DNA of 12,844 nucleotides, from assembly GCA_021204565.1 (NCBI GenBank), contig JAJPZE010000168.1, forward strand, positions 1 through 12,844, written 5' to 3'. This document shows positions 6,491-12,844 of this stretch, in pieces (position 1 is the first letter of the stretch; each line of letters begins with the position of its first letter). Origin of the DNA: Prevotella sp. (GTDB lineage Bacteria > Bacteroidota > Bacteroidia > Bacteroidales > Bacteroidaceae). A program made the position numbers and the translations under genes. The notes under the pieces were generated by a model. It had not been told where the DNA came from. It saw only the letters and a program-made list of their open reading frames with translations, and did no database searches.

Positions 6491-6514
6491 CTTAGCGGAT
6501 ATACCGTGCGGCGG

Positions 6515-6545
6515 GCGGGCAGGTCAATAGCCCGCTTTTCTTTTG
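6515..6545 (+). terminator. Intrinsic terminator of dnaA
   Basis: The arms GCGGGC (6515-6520) and GCCCGC (6530-6535) flank a 9-nt loop and are followed by TTTTCTTTTG. An alternative left arm of the same sequence sits at 6511-6516. It begins 24 bp after the dnaA stop codon. Confidence 0.65.
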
Positions 6546-6590
6546 CCCCGTCTCGGACAAAACCCGCCTCACGCCTCTAACGCAATTGAT

Positions 6591-7244
6591 ATGATTTGCA
6601 ACCCCGGCTACCTGCGCGAACGCTTCGACGTGCTCAACAAGACGTGCTTCGAGGGGCGTCTGCCCTTGCCCCGACTGTGCATAGGGCGGTCGAGACATAT
6701 GCTCGGGACGGTTACGTGCCGGCGGGAACGCCTGCCCGGCGGCGGCGCACGCAACTATGGATTTAAGCTGACGATAAGCGCGTATTACGACCTGGCGGAG
6801 GATAAGCTGACCGACACCATCCTCCACGAGATGATCCACCTCTTCATCTTGTCGAATCACATAAAGGATGACAACCCTCACGGGCAAGTCTTTCGCCGGA
6901 TTATGAACGACCTGAACCGGCGTTTCGACAGGCATATCTTCGTTACGAATCGCGGCGAATTAAGCGCTTCGGGGCGCGTAGAGGTGAACAACATCATCGG
7001 CGTTGCCCGTCTGACGGACGGCACGACCTGCGTTACCCGCGCGGCAAAGACAAGAATATTCGAAATACAACGGCGGATGATGCTTACCGGAAAAGCGGAG
7101 ACAATCGACTGGTATTATAGCTCCAACCCGTTCTTTTACCGATTTCCCCGCGCGCAAAAGCTGAAGTTTTACCGCATCGAACCCGACGTGTTGCGCCGCG
7201 AATTAGAAGGCGCAAGGCGGATTAAACTTATAACGAACGGCTGA
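6591..7244 (+). CDS. SprT-like zinc metalloprotease-family protein
   Basis: A 217-residue protein with the SprT-like fold. The zinc motif HEMIH is at 79-83 (His79, Glu80, His83), and a third likely ligand His97 is in NPHGQVFRRIM. This layout matches SprT/Spartan-type domains, some of which cleave DNA-protein crosslinks; whether this protein does so is unknown. A region of about 90 residues follows the metalloprotease part; the four-Cys zinc ribbon of classic SprT proteins is not seen. ATG 6591 is preferred to the TTG codon at 6543 because homologues begin at the YLRERFDVLN helix. No good promoter was found between the dnaA terminator and this start, so it may depend on read-through from dnaA. 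It converges on nspC with a 22-bp gap; the two stop codons sit in the arms of a weak TGACG/CGTCA inverted repeat. Confidence 0.85.
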   Translation: MICNPGYLRERFDVLNKTCFEGRLPLPRLCIGRSRHMLGTVTCRRERLPGGGARNYGFKLTISAYYDLAEDKLTDTILHEMIHLFILSNHIKDDNPHGQVFRRIMNDLNRRFDRHIFVTNRGELSASGRVEVNNIIGVARLTDGTTCVTRAAKTRIFEIQRRMMLTGKAETIDWYYSSNPFFYRFPRAQKLKFYRIEPDVLRRELEGARRIKLITNG

Positions 7245-7266
7245 CGACCCCGCCCCGCGCTTCGCG

Positions 7267-8442
7267 TCAATCCATACGGCTCTTATAATCAGCATAATCA
7301 TATTGGCGCAACATCTCCAAGGTCCCGTCGACCCGGAGCAGGGCAATGGCGGGGTGCGTGATGCCGTTGAACATGTTGGTTTTTACAGTCGTGTAGTGGA
7401 GCATGTCCTCAAACACTATTCTGTCGCCAATCTTTAACTCTTCCGGGAACGCCCAAGCGCTCATATAATCCCCCGCCAGACACGAGTTGCCTCCTAATCT
7501 GTAAACATTCTTGAGCTGCGCTTTCGCCTCGTCCGGCATAGCATCATAGCGCTCCAAAGTCTTTGCCCCGGCAACCGCGGGCCAATACGGCATCTCGAGA
7601 CAGTCGGGCATATGACACGTAAAACTGACGTTCAGAACAGCCGTGCGGATACCTTTATCCTCCGTTATATCCTCAACCTGCGCCACGAGAACGCCGGTTC
7701 GCCACGCAAAGGCGCTACCCGGTTCGAGGATAATCCTCAGGTTAGGATAACGCTGATGTAAGCCCCGAACGAGCGAAACCAAACGTTCAACGTCGTAATC
7801 ACTGCGCGTCATCAGGTGTCCGCCCCCTAAATTGAACCACGAGACCTGGCTTAACCACCTGCCGAACCGCTCCTCAATCTTCGCCAAAGTGCGCTCCAAA
7901 ACGTCCGCGCCGCTCTCGCAAAGGCAATGACAATGCAGTCCGCTAATGCTTTCGGGCAACGTCGCGGGCAGTTTGTCCGCAGTTATGCCGAAACGTGAGC
8001 CCGGCGCACAGGGATTATAAATCAACGTGCCGACCTCCGAGTACTCGGGATTGATACGCAACCCGAGCAACAGACGGGGGTTGCGGGCTAAGGCGCGGCT
8101 GGCATAGCGCTCATATTGCGTCAGGCTGTTGAAGGTCAGATGGCTCGAACAGGCGGCGATCGCGTCAATCTCGCTCTCCGTATACGCGGGGGAAAACGTA
8201 TGCGCTTTCGTTCCGAACTCTTCGAAAGCGAGGCGCGCCTCGTAAAGCGAGCTGGCGGTTGTGGCGTGAATATACTCCCTGAAAATAGGGAACGTTTTCC
8301 AAAGGGCGTAAGCTTTGAAGGCGAGAATTATCTCCGCATCCGCCCTGTCCCCTACACTCCGGATAAGGCTCAGATTACGCCGCAAGCGCTCCTCCTCTAA
8401 TATATACACCGGCGTATCCACCGTATCGAATATCCTGTTCAT
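7267..8442 (-). CDS. nspC: Carboxynorspermidine/carboxyspermidine decarboxylase
   Basis: PLP-dependent fold-III decarboxylase that removes CO2 from carboxy(nor)spermidine, the last step of the alternative polyamine route used by most gut Bacteroidales. The protein is 391 residues, normal for NspC. The N-terminal block TPVYILEEERLRRNL leads to the PLP lysine Lys43 in LAFKAYA. The phosphate-binding loop is NLGGGH (204-209), EPGSAF is at 240-245, the active-site Cys321 is in NSCLAGDY (319-326), and Tyr350 is in MLHYTTVKTNMFNG. The partner dehydrogenase is not in the window. The ATG lies 6 bp after the topB stop codon, so it is the last gene of the minus-strand operon and has no promoter of its own in that gap. 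Confidence 0.95.
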   Translation of the reverse strand: MNRIFDTVDTPVYILEEERLRRNLSLIRSVGDRADAEIILAFKAYALWKTFPIFREYIHATTASSLYEARLAFEEFGTKAHTFSPAYTESEIDAIAACSSHLTFNSLTQYERYASRALARNPRLLLGLRINPEYSEVGTLIYNPCAPGSRFGITADKLPATLPESISGLHCHCLCESGADVLERTLAKIEERFGRWLSQVSWFNLGGGHLMTRSDYDVERLVSLVRGLHQRYPNLRIILEPGSAFAWRTGVLVAQVEDITEDKGIRTAVLNVSFTCHMPDCLEMPYWPAVAGAKTLERYDAMPDEAKAQLKNVYRLGGNSCLAGDYMSAWAFPEELKIGDRIVFEDMLHYTTVKTNMFNGITHPAIALLRVDGTLEMLRQYDYADYKSRMD

Positions 8443-8448
8443 AATCTT

Positions 8449-10356
8449 TCAACGCTTTTTGTTGTTGTCGCCGGCTTGCGCTATATGCCGGTTGGAGTTG
8501 TCGGCAAGTACAGTAGCGACGATGTCTGTTATCTGTTGTTTGAGCTCGTCGATAAAGGTTTTGGGGTCGTAGGCGTTATGTTCGATGTCGCGTAACTTCT
8601 TCTCCCAGATGCCCGTAAGCGTGGGGCTCTTGAGCAATTCCTCATGTATGATGTCGATTAACGCCGTCCCGGTCGCCGTCGGAACAAGGCTCCGGCGCTC
8701 CTTGCGGATATATTGCCGTTTGAATAAGGTCTCGATTATCGCCGCACGAGTTGAGGGGCGGCCTATTCCGTTCTCTTTCATGGCGTCGCGTAACGTCTCG
8801 TCGCTGACGAGCTTGCCTGCGGTCTCCATTGCCCGGAGCAATGTTGCTTCGGTGTACGGCTTGGGGGGATGGGTCTTGTTTTCGTTAAGCGACGGGGTGT
8901 GCGGACCGCTCTCGCCCTTTGTGAAAACGGGCAACACGCCCTCCTTTTCCTGCGGCGCGGCGTCGCCGGAGCCGCTCTCCTGTTTTTTGAAAACCGCTCT
9001 CCAACCCTCGTCGACAATTGTTTTGCCGGTGGTGCGGAATATAACGGGTTCGGCATTATCGGGGCGGACGTTGCCCAAGACGGTGGTTGTCTCGAACCGG
9101 CAGTCGGGGTAAAAGGCGGCGATAAATGCGCGTGCAACGAGGTCGAACACCTTTTGCTCCATGTCGCTCAACCCCTTTGGCGGCACGCCGGTGGGGATGA
9201 TGGCGTGGTGATCGGTAACTTTCGACGTGTCGAACACCTTTTTGCTCTTCTTCAAAGGTTTGCCCCCGAGCGGCTTGACCAACGGCGCATACGGCGCAAA
9301 CCCCGCAAATGTCGTCTTGTAAAGCCCGTTCATAGTTGCCGGGCACTTGGCGTAGATATCGTCGGAGAGGTATGTAGTGTCGACGCGCGGGTAGGTCGTG
9401 AACTTCTTTTCGTAAAGCGATTGGATGAGTTGGAGGGTCGTATCGGCGGAGAAACCGTACTTCTTGTTGCAGTCGACCTGCAGCGACGTGAGGTCATAGA
9501 GGCGCGGGGGCGCTTCCGTACCCGCCTTGCGGCTTATCTGCGTTATGGTCAGCGGCTTGTTCTTAACACATTCCAACAGCTTCGTCCCCTCCTCTTCGGT
9601 GTCGAACTCTATTTGTTTATACGCCGCCGTTTTCTTTGTTCCGGTCTCTCCGGAGTCTTCGTCGCGGCTTACGGCAGTGAATTTCGTGTCGCGGTAAAGC
9701 GTAGTCAGCGCCCACGACGTGCGCGGCACAAAGTTCTCTATTTCCCTTTGGCGGTTGACTATGAGCGCAAGTGTAGGGGTTTGTACGCGCCCGACAGAGA
9801 GCACCTGACGCTGTCCGTACTTAAGCGTATACAGGCGTGTGGCGTTTATTCCGAGTATCCAATCACCCACCGCGCGCGACAGTCCCGCCATATATAACGA
9901 TTGGTATTGGCTTTGGTCTTGCAAGTTCTTGAACCCCTCGCGGATAGCTTCTTCGGTCAACGACGATATCCACAGCCGCTTCACGGGGCACTTCGCACCC
10001 GCCTTCTGCATAACCCAGCGTTGGATTAACTCGCCCTCCTGCCCCGCGTCGCCGCAATTGATGATGCTCTCCGCCTGTTTCATCAGCCGCTCGATTATGC
10101 CGAATTGTTTCTCTATACCTTTGTCGGCAATGAGTTTAATCCCGAAGCGCGGGGGGAGCATAGGTAACGAGGAGAGCGCCCAACAATGCCAATTCTCCGT
10201 GTAATCGTCGGGTTCTTTGAGCGTGCAGAGGTGTCCGAAGGTCCAGGTAACCTGATATCCGTTGCCCTCCATGTACCCGTCGTGCCGGGCGTTAGCTCCG
10301 ATGACGTGCGCTATATCCTGCGCTACGCTCGGCTTCTCGGCAATGCAAACAATCAT
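8449..10356 (-). CDS. topB: DNA topoisomerase III
   Basis: Type IA topoisomerase that cuts one strand and decatenates DNA through a 5' phosphotyrosine link. The protein is 635 residues, close to E. coli TopB. The TOPRIM domain has Glu7 in AEKPSVA and the acidic box DAGQEGE (103-109). The second Asp of the classical DxDxE triad is Gly105, a DAG variant that is widespread among bacterial TopB-like enzymes. The active-site tyrosine is Tyr322 in TTYPRVDTTYLS, and VGRVQTPT is at 188-195. The late box ENGIGRPSTRA (528-538) is typical of type IA enzymes. No C-terminal zinc fingers are seen. Its ATG overlaps the aminotransferase stop as ATGA, so it is probably translationally coupled to it. Confidence 0.96.
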   Translation of the reverse strand: MIVCIAEKPSVAQDIAHVIGANARHDGYMEGNGYQVTWTFGHLCTLKEPDDYTENWHCWALSSLPMLPPRFGIKLIADKGIEKQFGIIERLMKQAESIINCGDAGQEGELIQRWVMQKAGAKCPVKRLWISSLTEEAIREGFKNLQDQSQYQSLYMAGLSRAVGDWILGINATRLYTLKYGQRQVLSVGRVQTPTLALIVNRQREIENFVPRTSWALTTLYRDTKFTAVSRDEDSGETGTKKTAAYKQIEFDTEEEGTKLLECVKNKPLTITQISRKAGTEAPPRLYDLTSLQVDCNKKYGFSADTTLQLIQSLYEKKFTTYPRVDTTYLSDDIYAKCPATMNGLYKTTFAGFAPYAPLVKPLGGKPLKKSKKVFDTSKVTDHHAIIPTGVPPKGLSDMEQKVFDLVARAFIAAFYPDCRFETTTVLGNVRPDNAEPVIFRTTGKTIVDEGWRAVFKKQESGSGDAAPQEKEGVLPVFTKGESGPHTPSLNENKTHPPKPYTEATLLRAMETAGKLVSDETLRDAMKENGIGRPSTRAAIIETLFKRQYIRKERRSLVPTATGTALIDIIHEELLKSPTLTGIWEKKLRDIEHNAYDPKTFIDELKQQITDIVATVLADNSNRHIAQAGDNNKKR

Positions 10357-11450
10357 CTTTTATACCCGTTCAGCGTCGTGATTATATAGTTCACTTCTTC
10401 ATCGGTCATAGCTTGATTGAGGGGCAAGCTTAGCTCCTCGCGGTGAATACGTTCGGTTACGGGCAGACGGAGATGATGAAGTTCGGGGTAACATGCCTGT
10501 TTATGCGGGGGAATAGGATAATGGATAAGCGTTTGTATGCCGTGTGCGGCGAGGTATGACCCCAGCTCGTCGCGGTCGGGACATAAGACGGGGAAGATAT
10601 GGTGCACGCCTGACGGCGGGGGCAAGGTTATCTCCGGGTTGTTTATACCTTTTATATATTGCTCCGCGAGCTGCTGTCTGCGTCTGTTTTCAGCGTCAAG
10701 ATACTTTAATTTAACGGAGAGGACAGCGGCCGAGAGCTCATCCATGCGCGTGTTTCTGCCCCGGTAACGGAACACGTATTTCTCGCTCGAACCGTAGTTG
10801 GCGATAGCTCTTGCCGCGTCGGCGAGGCGTTCGTCGTCGGTCGTTATTGCGCCCGCGTCCGCCAGCGCCCCAAGATTCTTGCCGGGATAAAAGGAGTAAG
10901 CCTGTGCGCCGGGTACGTTCATGCTCCGCCGGGGGGCAACTCGTGTCAAGCCATGTGCCTGCGCACAGTCCTCAAGCAACAACAAATCACGCTCCCGGCA
11001 AATAGATATAATCTTGTCTGTCAATGCGTCATACCCGTAGAGATGTACAATCATGACGGCTTTCGTGCGCGGTGTAACGGCTTGTTCGATTAGTTCGTCG
11101 TCGATTTGAAAGTCGGTTATGCGCGGTTCGACAAGTACGGGCGTTAGGCGGTTTGCCGTAATGGAGAGGATCGTAGCTATGAACGTGTTTGCCGGGACAA
11201 TCACTTCATCGCCGTCGGCAAGCAGTCCCTGCTCTTTATAAGCGCGGATCATAACGGTCAGAGCGTCCAGTCCGTTGCCCGTTGTAACGCAGTATTTCCG
11301 CCCCGTGTACGCCGCAAACTCGCGCTCAAACGCGGCAACACGTTCGCCTTGCAGATAGCGCCCGCTATCCACGACTTCCGTTACGGCGCGGTGTATCTCA
11401 TCGCCGTGCATCGCCGTAACGCGTTTCAAGCTCAGATATTCAATATCCAT
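10353..11450 (-). CDS. DegT/DnrJ/EryC1/StrS-family sugar aminotransferase (FdtB/QdtB-like)
   Basis: PLP-dependent aminotransferase of nucleotide-sugar metabolism, 365 residues. It would aminate the 3-keto sugar made by the ketoisomerase, using glutamate. Visible features are RYLQGERVAAFEREFA (31-46), TGNGLDAL (57-64, cofactor phosphate region), PANTF (86-90), the PLP-ring aspartate Asp161 in EDCAQAHG, and the Schiff-base lysine Lys191 in SFYPGKNLGALADAG. The neighbouring FdtA/QdtA-type isomerase points to C3 amination of a dTDP-6-deoxyhexose. The ATG at 11450 overlaps the end of the acyltransferase gene by 19 bp, and the 3' end overlaps topB by 4 bp. The family assignment is certain; the exact sugar (galacto or gluco configuration) is not decided by the sequence. 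Confidence 0.92.
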   Translation of the reverse strand: MDIEYLSLKRVTAMHGDEIHRAVTEVVDSGRYLQGERVAAFEREFAAYTGRKYCVTTGNGLDALTVMIRAYKEQGLLADGDEVIVPANTFIATILSITANRLTPVLVEPRITDFQIDDELIEQAVTPRTKAVMIVHLYGYDALTDKIISICRERDLLLLEDCAQAHGLTRVAPRRSMNVPGAQAYSFYPGKNLGALADAGAITTDDERLADAARAIANYGSSEKYVFRYRGRNTRMDELSAAVLSVKLKYLDAENRRRQQLAEQYIKGINNPEITLPPPSGVHHIFPVLCPDRDELGSYLAAHGIQTLIHYPIPPHKQACYPELHHLRLPVTERIHREELSLPLNQAMTDEEVNYIITTLNGYKR

Positions 11451-12397
11451 TGTTTATAAGCAACGCCTCTCGCACCGAACCCTTCCTTCTGTGCGATAAG
11501 CCCTTGATTTAATGTCCGCCCCCGGTTCTCGTTGGATATGCCGAAGTCGAAGTACCGGAAATTGAACGACGAATATTTATTTATGAGCGTGTAGAAGAGC
11601 AGATCCAATGCGCCGTCGGTCTTGCCCGCCGGTGATGCGGAGATATATTGTGCGTGTGCCGTACGCCGCGCAAGATACATCAGCACGCCCGCCTCGCTCC
11701 GTCCGTTCTTATTCGCCGTGAAGCATCTTATCTCTTCGGGGAACACCGCCATTAACCTCTTCATCTCTTCGACCGTATGTACGGGGTGCACTCCGTACCG
11801 CTCCCGCAGGTTTGTTTCCAATATCCGCCAGAACGGGACAATATCTCTTGTCTCCTCTATTGTATACTCCGCTTTTGCGGCACGTTGCGTTCCGCGCCGT
11901 CTGCGCTCTTCAGAAGCGATGGTGAAGCAGGGGTTGTTCAGTTCAATAGCTGAGGAGATGTTGCATACGTCAATCGTCGCGCCCATGCGCCAGAGTGCGT
12001 ATTCGTCTTCCTGAGCGGGATAGAGGTGATAACAGACCGGCATTTGTTTGTAACGAAACGTATGAATATTGTTTGCGCGAAGATAATCGACAGTTGCCCG
12101 GAACAGATCCAAGACATCGTTTGCGGTTGCTTTTGCGCCGAGAATAAAGCCGCCGTAGGTAAGTCCCTCGTGGGACCACAGCACGCGCGAGCCGTCTTCC
12201 CGCGTACTTATATTTGCGGGCAAGAGCGCGAGGAGCCGGTCTTTCGCGTTGTAAAAGAGGAGGGAATAATCTTTGAAACGGTCGCTATGATAATCCATAT
12301 ACGCCCGTCGGAAGAGGAACGTGCCGTTCTTTGACGTGTCGACAAATGCGTCCCAAGCGGCGGCGAGGTCGGGTGTATATAGTCTTAACGTACACAT
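11432..12397 (-). CDS. GNAT-fold acyltransferase (FemAB-like)
   Basis: A 321-residue protein with the double-GNAT, FemAB-like architecture (Acetyltransf_6 type). The N-terminal half (1-150) contains the block WSHEGLTYGGFILG (74-87). The C-terminal half carries AGVLMYLARRTAHAQYISASP (236-256) and the closing block FDFGISNENRGRTLNQGLIAQKEGFGAR (283-310), a signature of GNAT proteins seen in Bacteroidales polysaccharide loci. It sits between the ketoisomerase and aminotransferase genes, overlapping them by 13 and 19 bp, so it is the best candidate for N-acylation of the amino sugar. In the characterised Fdt and Qdt pathways that step is done by a hexapeptide-repeat transferase, which is absent here. 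The donor (acetyl-CoA or another) cannot be read from the sequence. Confidence 0.8.
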   Translation of the reverse strand: MCTLRLYTPDLAAAWDAFVDTSKNGTFLFRRAYMDYHSDRFKDYSLLFYNAKDRLLALLPANISTREDGSRVLWSHEGLTYGGFILGAKATANDVLDLFRATVDYLRANNIHTFRYKQMPVCYHLYPAQEDEYALWRMGATIDVCNISSAIELNNPCFTIASEERRRRGTQRAAKAEYTIEETRDIVPFWRILETNLRERYGVHPVHTVEEMKRLMAVFPEEIRCFTANKNGRSEAGVLMYLARRTAHAQYISASPAGKTDGALDLLFYTLINKYSSFNFRYFDFGISNENRGRTLNQGLIAQKEGFGARGVAYKQWILNI

Positions 12398-12783
12398 GCG
12401 AGGAACTCGCTGTAATCTCTAATATAATCGTCTTCGGTGAATTCGTCCGACGCGAGCACGAGACATACGCTGCCCGAGGAGAAGTCTTCGATTGTCCGCC
12501 ATGTGTACGTATCCACTAAAAGCCCCTGGTACGGATGGTTGAGATGATAGATGCGCCGCTCTTTGCCGTTGTCGAGATGCACGTCGAAAGAGCCGTTCGC
12601 GGCAACTATGAACGACCGGCAGTGCTTGTGCGCGTGCCCTCCGCGCCCTTCTCCGGCAGGCACATCGTAGATCCAATACACACGTCGTATCTCAAACGGG
12701 ATATGCACAAACTGCTCAGCAACCGTCAAATTGCCCCGCGGGTCGGTAATTCGCGGCAAGTCAATTATCTTCCCAAGCTCCAT
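12385..12783 (-). CDS. dTDP-6-deoxy-3,4-keto-hexulose isomerase, FdtA/QdtA (WxcM-like cupin) family
   Basis: A small 132-residue cupin enzyme that moves the keto group of dTDP-4-keto-6-deoxyglucose from C4 to C3, giving the substrate of the aminotransferase. Features: the N-terminal IIDLPRITDPRGNLTV (6-21), RRVYWIYDVP (33-42), the catalytic-histidine box RGGHAHK (47-53) and the closing DEFTEDDYIRDYSEFL (113-128). The length is that of single-domain FdtA/QdtA. ATG 12783 is chosen because relatives begin shortly before the DxRG motif, although the frame stays open to the window edge. It is the first sugar gene visible in the operon and overlaps the acyltransferase by 13 bp. Whether the product is the galacto (FdtA) or gluco (QdtA) epimer is not clear. 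Confidence 0.92.
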   Translation of the reverse strand: MELGKIIDLPRITDPRGNLTVAEQFVHIPFEIRRVYWIYDVPAGEGRGGHAHKHCRSFIVAANGSFDVHLDNGKERRIYHLNHPYQGLLVDTYTWRTIEDFSSGSVCLVLASDEFTEDDYIRDYSEFLACVR

Positions 12784-12808
12784 ACGAGTCAGTCTTTTAG
12801 CGTTCTGT

Positions 12809-12844
12809 TCAGTCCTTTTCCATATACGGATTTGTGCCCAATAC
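12809..12844 (-). CDS. Possible C-terminal tail of an upstream operon gene
   Basis: On the minus strand the last bases of the window read as VLGTNPYMEKD followed by TGA (12811-12809), 25 bp before the ketoisomerase start. The composition looks protein-like and the tight packing of the operon makes another gene likely, but 11 codons are too few to identify a family or prove coding. Confidence 0.25.
   Translation of the reverse strand, partial: VLGTNPYMEKD

Noticed and set aside
6543..6590. Longer SprT-like protein starting at TTG 6543
   Set aside because: The codon overlaps the T-tract of the dnaA terminator and homologues begin at the YLRERF helix just after ATG 6591.
8749..8772. DAG in place of DxD in the TopB family as a sign of inactivation
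   Set aside because: The acidic box is actually encoded near 10050-10030, and the DAGxEGE variant is common in active bacterial TopB-like enzymes; Glu7, Tyr322 and the other boxes are intact.
8869..9897. 342-codon open frame on + opposite topB
   Set aside because: It is a shadow of topB in the antisense frame, has no recognisable motif or promoter, and GC-rich codon use keeps such frames open.

Overview
The window looks like chromosomal DNA of a moderately GC-rich Bacteroidales (phylum Bacteroidota). Three promoters fit the phylum's own consensus (TTTG, 18-20 nt, TAnnTTTG). LepB has the long form with extra segments seen in this group and is followed by a WbqC-family gene. The large exported protein ends in a short sorting-type tail of the kind common in Bacteroidales. 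TopB and NspC also look like Bacteroidales proteins. No genus can be named from the sequence alone.

Layout. 1-1594: the 3' part of lepB (its 5' end is outside the window) and a WbqC-family gene, both on +, probably one operon. 1617-1811: a tRNA-Val(TAC) gene on - with its own promoter, AT-rich upstream tract and candidate terminator. 1868-4808: a 919-residue modular exported protein on - with clear promoter and terminator. 4809-5137: a spacer between divergent promoters, packed with nested palindromes. 5138-6545: dnaA on + with promoter and terminator; the promoter leaves almost no room for a 5' leader. 6591-7244: a SprT-like zinc metalloprotease gene on +. 7267-12783: a tightly packed - strand operon read in the order FdtA/QdtA-like sugar ketoisomerase, GNAT-fold acyltransferase, DegT-family sugar aminotransferase, topB, nspC. 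Genes in it overlap by 13, 19 and 4 bp or are separated by 6 bp. The last 36 bases may hold the tail of one more gene of that operon.

How the genes fit together. The three sugar genes together predict a dTDP-3-acylamino-3,6-dideoxyhexose for surface polysaccharide: keto isomerisation, transamination, then N-acylation by a GNAT enzyme instead of the usual hexapeptide-repeat transferase. They are translationally coupled to DNA topoisomerase III and a polyamine decarboxylase, which have no obvious link to sugar metabolism. The dnaA-side genes are housekeeping.

The least explained part is the 330 bp upstream of dnaA. It holds three 23-bp direct repeats that also fold into a 22-bp inverted repeat, an interlocking 12-bp inverted repeat, and a perfect 10-bp-arm palindrome touching the dnaA -33 element. 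A regulatory region or replication origin is possible, but no good DnaA boxes were seen. I found no CRISPR array, transposase, phage gene or recognisable new defence system.
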